The notes under the pieces: generated by a model
Told to the model about the DNA's origin: nothing
What the model saw: only the letters and a program-made list of their open reading frames with translations
The model's database searches: none
Part shown: piece by piece, positions 1 through 5,740 of the stretch
Layout of the letters: the number at the start of each line of letters is the position of its first letter
Position numbering within the stretch: the first letter of the stretch is position 1
Position numbers and translations under genes: made by a program
From: an uncultured bacterium
GTDB lineage: Bacteria; Hydrogenedentota; Hydrogenedentia; Hydrogenedentales; CAITNO01
Assembly: GCA_937923585.1 (NCBI GenBank)
Contig: CALDSM010000286.1
Span: forward strand, 1-6,695
DNA: 6,695 bases
Reading direction: 5' to 3'

Positions 1-1626
1 GCCGCGCTCCTTCTCGGCCATCTCCCAAGGCGTTTCCGTGGCCCGCTCATAGTCCCTCCCCGCGATATGGGCCTGCGCCAGACGGATCTGGGACTGGTAG
101 GTTTTGCGTTCGGCGTCAGCCCGCGCGACGCTTTCGTTCTGCCGGGCGGTCTCTGCGGCGAGCCGCTGCTCATGTTCGCGGTTGCGCGCGTTGAGGATGC
201 TGACGTACGAGGCGATCCCCATGACCAGCAGCACAACGGCGCAGGCCAGGACTGTGTTCACCAGGGCGCGGTGCTTGGCGTAGTGGTGGGCGAGAATCTG
301 GCGCAGCGAGTAGCGGTAGGAGCGCACCAGGCTGCCCTGGACAAACCGCTCCACCTCGGCGGCCAGTTCGGCCGCCGTCTGGTAACGGTCGGCCGCATCC
401 CTTTTCAGCGCCTTTTCGCAGATGACGGCCAGTTCGGGGGGCGCATCGGGGACCGCCTGAAGCACGGGCGTGGGCGCCTCGTGCAGGACTTTCTCAATGA
501 TCTCGCGGGTGGTTCTGCCTGAATGGGGGGTGGTCCCGGTGAGCATTTCGTACAGCACCGCGCCCAGGGAATAGACATCAGACCGCTCGTCAATGAGCTC
601 AATCTGTCCGGCGGCCTGCTCCGGCGGCATGTAGTGCGGCGTGCCCAGCGCGCGTCCGTAGGCGGTCATCGGCTCCGGCGTGTCGCCGCCCTGCTCAAAC
701 GAGCTGAGGGCCTCCCTGATGTCCTCGACATGGATGTCCTCGGAGCCGCGCAGTTTGGCCAAACCCCAGTCGAGGACGACCGTCTCGCCGAACTGTCCCA
801 GCATGACGTTTGCCGGCTTGATGTCGCGGTGGATGATGCCGCGGCTGTGCGCATAGGCGATGGCCTGGCACAGGCTGACGAAATTTGAGAGCAGCGCAAG
901 GCGCGCGTCCAGCCCCCCGCACTCGCGGAGCGCGGCGGCGAAAGTCTTGCCGCGCACCAGCCGCATGGTGTAGTAAAGGGTGCCGTCCCCACGGCGGCCA
1001 AGCTCGTAGACCGGAACAATGGCGGGGTGTTCAAGCTGGCTGGTAATACGCGCCTCCTGAAGGAAGCGCGATATAAGCGCGGCGGACTGGCGAATGGGGG
1101 TGGGCTTGTCCGACGCCCCGTCGGAAGTGCCGGCCGGCATCAGCTCCTTTAGGGCGATGTTGCGGCCAAGGTGCTCGTCATGGACTATCAGCACCCGCCC
1201 CATCCCCCCCTTGGCGTGGTGGGAAACCAGGGTGTAACGGCCGGGGGTCTCATTGACGCCCGAAATGCCCTGGGGGCCGCCCAACACCGCCGCGTTGCCC
1301 TCCATGGGGGCCGTGTCCACATGGTCCAGGTAACTGGAGGTCCCACTGCCAAAGAAGAGCTTCTCGACATGCTCCTCACCGCTGAACAGGGCCAGCAGCT
1401 CGCCCGAATCGCCTCCGTGGGCGCGGACGGCGTCGTCAACAAGTCTTTCGAGCGCCGCACGGTCGTCGGGCGTGAGCAGCTTCTTGTCAACCATGCGCTG
1501 CGCCACGGAAACCGAGGGATTGTTGGACCAGGCCGCTGAAATGTCCACCAGTTGCTCCGGCAGAACGCCGCGCAACTGAACCGCGAATACTCCGAACAGC
1601 AGGTTTCTGTCCCGACTCATATCCAT
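1..1626 (-). CDS. Transmembrane Ser/Thr protein kinase, Pkn/PknB-like, C-terminus cut by window edge
   Basis: Predicted membrane-anchored kinase that phosphorylates Ser/Thr on unknown targets. The first 542 codons are visible and no stop is reached. Residues 1-130 form a non-kinase N-terminal region opening RNLLFGVFAVQL, of a kind I associate with kinases of planctomycete-like bacteria. The kinase domain spans about 131-430: glycine loop HAKGGMGRV at 137-145, ATP-binding Lys160 (ALK), helix-C Glu191, catalytic HRD at 266-268 with Lys270 and Asn273, metal-binding D286 in DWG rather than DFG, and a PPE motif at 334-336. A hydrophobic segment at about 454-478 is one membrane span, followed by a charged probable coiled coil (479-510) and QIRLAQAHIAGRDYERA. 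In related kinases such a linker often leads to WD40 or TPR repeats, so a sensor or scaffold domain is expected beyond the edge (inference). Start: ATG at 1626 has AAAGGG nine bases upstream and an in-frame TAG at 1633-1635; ATG at 1620 is the alternative. All key catalytic residues are present, so it should be active. Confidence 0.95.
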   Translation of the reverse strand, partial: MDMSRDRNLLFGVFAVQLRGVLPEQLVDISAAWSNNPSVSVAQRMVDKKLLTPDDRAALERLVDDAVRAHGGDSGELLALFSGEEHVEKLFFGSGTSSYLDHVDTAPMEGNAAVLGGPQGISGVNETPGRYTLVSHHAKGGMGRVLIVHDEHLGRNIALKELMPAGTSDGASDKPTPIRQSAALISRFLQEARITSQLEHPAIVPVYELGRRGDGTLYYTMRLVRGKTFAAALRECGGLDARLALLSNFVSLCQAIAYAHSRGIIHRDIKPANVMLGQFGETVVLDWGLAKLRGSEDIHVEDIREALSSFEQGGDTPEPMTAYGRALGTPHYMPPEQAAGQIELIDERSDVYSLGAVLYEMLTGTTPHSGRTTREIIEKVLHEAPTPVLQAVPDAPPELAVICEKALKRDAADRYQTAAELAAEVERFVQGSLVRSYRYSLRQILAHHYAKHRALVNTVLACAVVLLVMGIASYVSILNARNREHEQRLAAETARQNESVARADAERKTYQSQIRLAQAHIAGRDYERATETPWEMAEKERG

Positions 1627-1737
1627 GACCGACTACCCTTTGGTGACCGGCTCACCGCCGTCCGCCGAGTTGGCACGGGCCTGAACAGAACCGCCCAGAC
1701 ACAAAACTCCCGGCTCACGTCGAATAATGCGCCGGTC

Positions 1738-1766
1738 ATCATACCGCAAAAACTCCTAAAAGAAAA
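1738..1766 (-). promoter_or_regulatory. Candidate sigma70-type promoter for the kinase gene
   Basis: On the minus strand a -10-like TATGAT (1738-1743) lies 17 bases from a poor -35-like TTTTCT (1761-1766). Initiation would fall near 1731 and give a leader of about 105 bases. The -10 matches five of six consensus bases but the -35 only three, and the stretch is AT-rich, so a chance match is quite possible. Confidence 0.25.
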
Positions 1767-1964
1767 CCTGTACAGCCCATAATTCCAAGACGACCACATC
1801 TTTTGATCGTTGAGTCAAGCCGCAATGACCCTACCCTAATTAGCAAAATGCGGGCCAAAGTCAAACGGCACTCGCCTCTTCATAGCTAACCCACGCCATC
1901 GTAATGAATTATGATTCTCAATACTGAATGCTTTCTAGGTCCCTTCAAGATGGAAGGTCAACGG

Positions 1965-2005
1965 TGTCCAGAAACTGGGCAGCGAACTGTCCAGAATCTG
2001 GACAG
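1965..2005. repeat. Two tandem copies of an 18-base near-palindrome
   Basis: Copy 1 (1965-1982) reads TGTCCAGAAACTGGGCAG and copy 2 (1988-2005) reads TGTCCAGAATCTGGACAG, differing at two positions and spaced 23 bases start to start. Copy 2, with C1987, forms a perfect inverted repeat: CTGTCCAG, spacer AAT, CTGGACAG. Copy 1 is the same palindrome with one imperfect pair. About two helical turns between copies would suit a pair of dimeric-regulator sites. It lies past the 3' end of the rhamnosidase gene and about 340 bases upstream of the kinase start, so a REP-type repeat is an equally good reading. Confidence 0.6.
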
Positions 2006-2009
2006 ATCC

Positions 2010-2055
2010 CTCCCGAAAGACCGGGTCAGACACACCTTTCAGACTACCGAAAGAC
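2010..2055. repeat. Direct repeat CT(C/A)CCGAAAGAC with internal TCAGAC repeat
   Basis: CTCCCGAAAGAC (2010-2021) recurs as CTACCGAAAGAC (2044-2055), 34 bases apart with one difference. Between them TCAGAC occurs twice (2026-2031 and 2039-2044), within GGTCAGACACACCTTTCAGAC. Similar GGTCAGAC strings occur in repeats linked to REP-associated (Y1/IS200-like) transposases, so a mobile-element remnant is possible. No transposase lies in the window. Confidence 0.4.
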
Positions 2056-2105
2056 GTGGCGATCCCTGTTCTTTTCTGACACTCGAATCCCTTGTGCCTG
2101 CCGCA

Positions 2106-4481
2106 CTACTGGGACCGCACTTCCCAGCCAGAGCCGCTTTTCACGAACTCGAGTGTCCGCTTCCCTGAGACTTCGATGCGCCGGGTCTCCCCCGTGCCTT
2201 CGACGAGCAGCATGACCGGGATGGGACTGTCAAGCGTGAAAGACCGGATTCCATCCGGGTGGTCGTGCCATTCAACATCCATCGTCGCGCCGCCGTCCGT
2301 TCCCGGGATGGGAACCTTGCCGGAGGCTTGGGTGAGGCTCCCGGGATGGAGGGTCCATTCAAAACAGTTCGCGCCCAGGTCAAACCGGGGGGTCAGGCCC
2401 AGGATGTACCGGGTAAGCTGCCAGGTGGGGCATCCCGCCCACTGGTGGCAATGGCTCCAGCGGGTGTCGAACACCTCGATCCACGTGGTCCGGTCCTCCT
2501 CCAGCATCCAGCCCCAGCACTTGCGGTACTGGTCGAGCACGAAGTCCGCTTCGCCGCGCTTGATCAACTCGGGCATGGCGTAGTGGGCGAAGTAGGGTGT
2601 AATGAGGCGGGGTTGCGCCGCCTGGGGGTCGCTGAGGCGCGGCGCGTCGGGGTCGTTCGGGAAGCAATTGAGCATGTGCCGCTTGATGAAGGCGACACAA
2701 CCCTTCTCCTCTTCCCCCGCAAAGAAGCCCAGCCGAAGCCCCAGCACGGCGCGGTGGTAGCCTACTTTGTCCCAAAGAAGTTGGCCGTTTTCACGTTGGG
2801 TCGTAAACCATGCATCCAGCAGGGCCTTCATCTCCCGGGTCTGCCGGATGTATTCGTCAGTTCGGTCCTTCTTGTCCAGCGCTGTACACCAGCGAATCAT
2901 GTCCCGCAGGGCGGCGTAGTAGTGCAGGTTCACGCCCATGTCGGACTTGCCCTCGTTGGGCACGTAGCCCCAGTCCACAAAGCCCCAGCCCAGTTCCTCT
3001 TTCAGGCCGTCCTTGCCCAGCGCATTGCGGAATGCGTCGAAATTGCGCTCTGCGAAGGGAAACAATTCTTCCAGCAGCGCGCGGTCGCCGGTCAGTTCCC
3101 AGTAGTGGAGGCAGGCGCTCACCCACTGGGCGGCGTAGGTGGTGAGGTAGGCGCCGCCGCCGGGGCACAGGCCGGAAATGAGGCCGTCTTTGCGGGCGCA
3201 CTGGGCGCACTGCACGAGCCCGCGCCGGCAGAGGCGCAGGTCGGTGTAGCCGGCCGCGGCGATGTCCATGCCCACGGCCACCACATCGCCCGCCCACTGG
3301 CCGCGCTCGCGCGTGGGGTTGTCAATGAGCGAGTCCTCGGCGCAGGCGCGGTGGGTCTCGACGCCGGTCAGCCAGATGCGGTCCAGCAGTGGATCGCCGC
3401 TGCTGAACGCGCCTTCGGGGGTGTCGTAGTAGCAGCGCTCCACATAATCCTCGTGGAGGAAACGAATTTGGTCCGGGGGCGCGAGCACATGCACTTCCAT
3501 GAAACGTCCGCCCTTGGGCACCAGCGGGAAGAATTCCTGCACGCCGCCGCGTGCCACGAAATGGTCGAGATTGCACGAGTCGCTGGCGGACAGCGTGATC
3601 CATGGTGACACCCGGCCGTGGCTGAGCGACTCTGCGTAGGCGAATTCGATTACCGCGCCCGCGGGAAGGTCGAGCGTAAAACGCGGACGGCCCAGCCGCA
3701 CCCGGCCCAGGTCGTAGCGGCGCCACTCGCCCTGCGGCGGGAGTTTGTCGCATGCCAGGTCGCGCAGGAAGAAGCGCGCCGAAGGGTTGTCCTTCTCGTA
3801 GCCGTAGACTTCGGCCAGCGGCCCCTCGTCCGTCGCAGTGAGCGTGCGCGGCAGTTGGCGCACGGGCGCCGTGCCCAGCGGTTTCAGTTCGCCCAGTGCG
3901 ATGTCCTGCGGCACGGGGCCGGCCCAGGGCGCGTCATCATAGGCGACGTTTTTCCAATCGGCCGGTACCTGGCGGGTGTCGCACCACTCGACCCAGCCGA
4001 ACTGGTCGTTGACGCGGCGAAGTTTCTGCGCGTAGCCGCCGATGCGGCTGCATTTCCACTGCACCGGGACTGCTTCCCCGCCGTTTCCAACCGCGCACTG
4101 GAAGAAGGGCGGCAGGTTCTCCATCATGCGCGTGAAAACGCCCTCGTGGTGTACCTGCGCCGCGAGGACATGCTTCCCCGCGCCAAGTTTGACCCGCACG
4201 GTCTGGTATTCGGGGTGGTCGAGGGGAAAGCGGGCGGGACCTTCGGACAAATACGCGCCGTCCATCCAAAGCACAAACCAGGAACAGCCGATGAACCGCG
4301 CGTCCACTTCGGCATCCATGGACAGTTCAAAACTGCCCCGGAATGCGACGTGGTAGTCCGCTTCGTCCGCCTTGACGTTCGGACACCACATGGGGTGCCC
4401 CAGTGAAGGATTCTCCGCGGCCTGAACCATTCCGCCGAGCATGAGACATCCAAACAACATGTGAAAGAGAAAGTACTTCAT
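2106..4481 (-). CDS. Secreted alpha-L-rhamnosidase-like glycoside hydrolase (GH78)
   Basis: Predicted exported enzyme that removes terminal alpha-L-rhamnose from plant or microbial glycans by an inverting mechanism. Length is 791 residues. Residues 1-21 are a Sec signal peptide (MKYFLF, hydrophobic core, VQA/AENPS cleavage). About 40-115 is a beta-sandwich with VLWMDGAYLSEGPAR, typical of the GH78 N-terminal sugar-binding-like domain. About 355-700 is the (alpha/alpha)6 catalytic barrel and 700-791 the C-terminal beta domain. The signature DNPTRERGQWAGD gives Asp387, Glu392 and Asp399, spaced 5 and 7 residues apart as are the key acidic residues of characterised GH78 enzymes. Glu392 is the likely general acid, and Glu669 in TTWIEVF, before SHCHQW, the likely general base. 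The start at 4481 is preferred over ATG 4496 because AAAGG sits seven bases upstream of it. Stop is TAG. The mature part has 21 cysteines, many for an exported protein. The exact substrate cannot be read from sequence. Confidence 0.9.
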   Translation of the reverse strand: MKYFLFHMLFGCLMLGGMVQAAENPSLGHPMWCPNVKADEADYHVAFRGSFELSMDAEVDARFIGCSWFVLWMDGAYLSEGPARFPLDHPEYQTVRVKLGAGKHVLAAQVHHEGVFTRMMENLPPFFQCAVGNGGEAVPVQWKCSRIGGYAQKLRRVNDQFGWVEWCDTRQVPADWKNVAYDDAPWAGPVPQDIALGELKPLGTAPVRQLPRTLTATDEGPLAEVYGYEKDNPSARFFLRDLACDKLPPQGEWRRYDLGRVRLGRPRFTLDLPAGAVIEFAYAESLSHGRVSPWITLSASDSCNLDHFVARGGVQEFFPLVPKGGRFMEVHVLAPPDQIRFLHEDYVERCYYDTPEGAFSSGDPLLDRIWLTGVETHRACAEDSLIDNPTRERGQWAGDVVAVGMDIAAAGYTDLRLCRRGLVQCAQCARKDGLISGLCPGGGAYLTTYAAQWVSACLHYWELTGDRALLEELFPFAERNFDAFRNALGKDGLKEELGWGFVDWGYVPNEGKSDMGVNLHYYAALRDMIRWCTALDKKDRTDEYIRQTREMKALLDAWFTTQRENGQLLWDKVGYHRAVLGLRLGFFAGEEEKGCVAFIKRHMLNCFPNDPDAPRLSDPQAAQPRLITPYFAHYAMPELIKRGEADFVLDQYRKCWGWMLEEDRTTWIEVFDTRWSHCHQWAGCPTWQLTRYILGLTPRFDLGANCFEWTLHPGSLTQASGKVPIPGTDGGATMDVEWHDHPDGIRSFTLDSPIPVMLLVEGTGETRRIEVSGKRTLEFVKSGSGWEVRSQ

Positions 4482-4488
4482 GGTGCCG

Positions 4489-4493
4489 CCTTT
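4489..4493 (-). promoter_or_regulatory. Shine-Dalgarno that decides the rhamnosidase start
   Basis: AAAGG on the minus strand lies seven bases before ATG 4481, whereas the in-frame ATG at 4496 has only GAACCTGCGCA upstream. Starting at 4481 also puts the signal peptide's lysine and hydrophobic core right at the N-terminus. Confidence 0.55.
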
Positions 4494-4586
4494 CATTGCG
4501 CAGGTTCATCCATCCGCCAGACGCAGCAATGTGTGGAAAGTGCATCATCGGTCGTGTCGGACGAAAACACGCGGGCAATCCTGCCA

Positions 4587-4614
4587 TATATACAGCGTCG
4601 CGTTGGTCGGGCAA
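4587..4614 (-). promoter_or_regulatory. Candidate sigma70-type promoter for the rhamnosidase gene
   Basis: On the minus strand TTGCCC (4609-4614) is followed after 16 bases by TATATA (4587-4592), a four-of-six match for each box. Transcription would start near 4580 and give a leader of about 100 bases before ATG 4481. It is the best AT-rich -10 close upstream of the gene; alternative registers within TATATATG are possible. Confidence 0.35.
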
Positions 4615-4687
4615 TAGACAAACCGCGCCAAGCTGCCGCCATTATCACGTTTCGGGCAGGCATTCGCCAGTTCCTTGCCGTGTACAG

Positions 4688-4735
4688 TGTCCATCTTCTG
4701 GAATCTGGACGCATGGAATGCGTGGAACGCCGCGG
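4688..4735. repeat. Degenerate short-unit repeat with TGTCCA...GAATCTGGAC motif
   Basis: Read on the minus strand the patch is a loose series of units starting TTCC or TCCA (TTCCACGCA, TTCCATGCG, TCCAGA, TTCCAGAAGA). It includes a perfect inverted repeat ACGCAT-GGA-ATGCGT (4709-4723). On the plus strand TGTCCA (4688-4693), seven extra bases, then GAATCTGGAC (4701-4710) reproduces the core of the palindrome at 1988-2003. Function unknown; it may be low-complexity intergenic repeat material. Confidence 0.4.
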
Positions 4736-4918
4736 CGAACGGTGACTGACGGGCAGAATCCGTGCTTGCGGGTCTGGCTCTTCGCAACAGCAACGCAGAA
4801 CCGCCAATATTTCTACCGCAATTGGTGAAAGATGACAACAGGGCAGACGTCTGGGATTCCTGTATGCTCGGCTCGTAATGATATTGCCCCTGTCATTCCT
4901 CCCATGCAAACACAGTAC

Positions 4919-4947
4919 TTGACATATCATGCCTCCTGTGGTACACA
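4919..4947 (+). promoter_or_regulatory. Weak candidate promoter for the rightward genes
   Basis: A perfect -35 TTGACA (4919-4924) is followed after 17 bases by TACACA (4942-4947), a poor -10; CACAAT two bases on matches slightly better but at 19-base spacing. If used, the transcript would start near 4954 and carry a leader of about 215 bases containing the hairpin at 4988-5124. Confidence 0.2.
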
Positions 4948-4987
4948 ATGGCACGGGCAAGATTGGAGAGAAAGGACGAACTACATT

Positions 4988-5124
4988 CGCGGGGAAAAGA
5001 GGGACGCTGGGCCTGTTTAAGAAACCTATTGGGGCCGCTTTTCGCTCTCGAAAGTTTTGTCTTCCCATGTGAGGTTCCGGTGCGATGTGTCTTTTTCAAT
5101 AGGTCCAGCGTCCCCGTTTCCGCG
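4988..5124 (+). repeat. Long imperfect inverted repeat / candidate structured RNA leader
   Basis: The core arms 5001-5023 and 5092-5114 pair along 23 positions: 10 perfect pairs (GGGACGCTGG with CCAGCGTCCC), then further pairs with three G.U wobbles (5011/5104, 5015/5100, 5021/5094) and one mismatch. Outer bases 4988-4999 and 5116-5124 continue the pairing with bulges (CGC/GCG, GG/CC, AAA/TTT). The central 70 or so bases include a small TTTCG-CTCT-CGAAA hairpin (5040-5053). It ends 44 bases before the start codon at 5169. It could be a structured mRNA leader or a MITE/REP-like insertion; no target-site duplication is evident. Confidence 0.5.
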
Positions 5125-5168
5125 TGTTGGTATAGATATCGGGTATAAGAAGAAGGAGAAAACAATAC

Positions 5169-5702
5169 ATGACAGCCGATGAAACGGATGGCGACACGCG
5201 ACGCGCTGAGATAGCCGCTTTTCTGCAAGAAGTTCAATGGTCCGTGTTCGCAGCAGCAGCGGCAGATGACGACACGCGACGTGCTGAGATAGCCGCTTTT
5301 GTGCGAGAAGTTCAATGGTCCGTGTTTGCGGCGGCGGCAGTAGATGATGATTTTAACCCAAGTCTGACTGACAATCTGCGCTGTTTAATCAGAATCACTA
5401 TAGAATTTCACGAGTTTCTGCATGGCAGAGAGGTGAAGAGACTGTCTGACCCCGTGGAATACATGATGGATACGGTCTTTTCTGGTGTGTCGTCCTTTCA
5501 ACTAATGCACCCTTTATGCAACTCGTGGTGGGGTCCCGGATTAAGCCGCCTTGATTGGACCAACGTTTCTGTCCCACTGCTAAAGGAGAGATTCGAGTCT
5601 CTATTTACGGATTTTCTTGAGGAGAACACATTTGAAGCAAAGTGTAAGATTCTCTTGGATTTGTTCAAGATACAAATCGTGCTCGCTGGCATGCTCTATT
5701 AG
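5169..5702 (+). CDS. Hypothetical protein with two 26-residue N-terminal repeats
   Basis: I do not recognise this 177-residue protein. It has no signal peptide or clear membrane span and looks mostly alpha-helical and cytosolic. Residues 9-34 and 35-60 are tandem copies of DTRRAEIAAF(L/V)(Q/R)EVQWSVFAAAA, each a probable amphipathic helix ending in an Ala run and Asp cluster. Residues 61-177 are non-repetitive, with aromatic-rich stretches (HEFLHGREV, CNSWWGPGLSRLDW) and a helical C-terminus (KILLDLFKIQIVLAGMLY). The start has a good Shine-Dalgarno, AAGGAG at 5153-5158, ten bases upstream. From about 5350 the codons look more AT-rich than in the kinase or hydrolase, hinting at separate ancestry. 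The RHS fragment starts 38 bases downstream, so co-transcription is likely. It could be an immunity or accessory protein of a polymorphic-toxin locus, but that rests on position only. Confidence 0.75.
   Translation: MTADETDGDTRRAEIAAFLQEVQWSVFAAAAADDDTRRAEIAAFVREVQWSVFAAAAVDDDFNPSLTDNLRCLIRITIEFHEFLHGREVKRLSDPVEYMMDTVFSGVSSFQLMHPLCNSWWGPGLSRLDWTNVSVPLLKERFESLFTDFLEENTFEAKCKILLDLFKIQIVLAGMLY
5193..5348 (+). repeat. In-frame 78-base tandem duplication
   Basis: Copies 5193-5270 and 5271-5348 differ at 10 of 78 positions by my hand alignment. Seven differences are silent and three change the protein (Leu/Val, Gln/Arg, Ala/Val). The unit is exactly 26 codons, so the reading frame is kept. Confidence 0.9.
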
Positions 5703-5740
5703 TTGTCTTAGGGACAGTGACATGAAGAGACGCTTCCCCT

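Larger units (their letters stand above)
1627..2105. other. Intergenic region between kinase and rhamnosidase genes
   Basis: No convincing gene on either strand; the short open frames here lack recognisable protein features. The kinase-proximal half is AT-richer and should carry the kinase promoter. The rhamnosidase-proximal half (about 1960-2056) is packed with short repeats, listed separately. I see no classic Rho-independent terminator for the rhamnosidase: the one good hairpin (1987-2005) is not followed by a T run in either direction. Confidence 0.7.
4482..5168. other. Intergenic region between divergent rhamnosidase and 177-residue-protein genes
   Basis: This 687-base divergent gap carries no gene I can support; open frames across it are rich in Arg, Cys and Pro and show no domain. 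It holds the candidate rhamnosidase promoter, a degenerate repeat patch (4681-4740), a 10-base palindrome CAGACGTCTG (4844-4853), a TTGACA box (4919-4924) and a long imperfect hairpin (4988-5124). No tRNA, rRNA or riboswitch class was recognised. Confidence 0.65.

Noticed and set aside
67..1539. Several plus-strand open frames opposite the kinase gene
   Set aside because: The minus-strand frame carries the glycine loop, HRD, DWG and PPE motifs; the opposite frames have no recognisable features.
1987..2005. Perfect hairpin as a Rho-independent terminator for the rhamnosidase
   Set aside because: No T run follows it in either direction and it lies about 100 bases past the stop codon.
2259..3608. 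Long open frame on the plus strand opposite the rhamnosidase gene
   Set aside because: GH78 catalytic motifs lie in the minus-strand frame; long antisense frames are usual opposite GC-rich genes, and this one shows no domain.
3618..4406. 262-codon plus-strand frame opposite the rhamnosidase N-terminal half
   Set aside because: Shadow of the GC-rich coding strand, with no start signal or domain.
4844..4853. Perfect 10-base palindrome CAGACGTCTG as an operator
   Set aside because: A single short palindrome in 6.7 kb is expected by chance and there is no second copy or promoter overlap.
4493..5068. 191-codon minus-strand frame upstream of the rhamnosidase
   Set aside because: Composition rich in Arg, Cys and Pro, no domain, overlaps the candidate promoter and repeats, and no Shine-Dalgarno noticed.
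4893..5315. 140-codon minus-strand frame across the hairpin and the 5169 gene start
   Set aside because: Runs antisense through the 78-base tandem repeats, whose silent-site pattern supports the plus-strand frame. It has no domain.
5193..5348. CRISPR-like repeat
   Set aside because: Only two directly abutting copies without spacers, in frame with a protein-coding gene.
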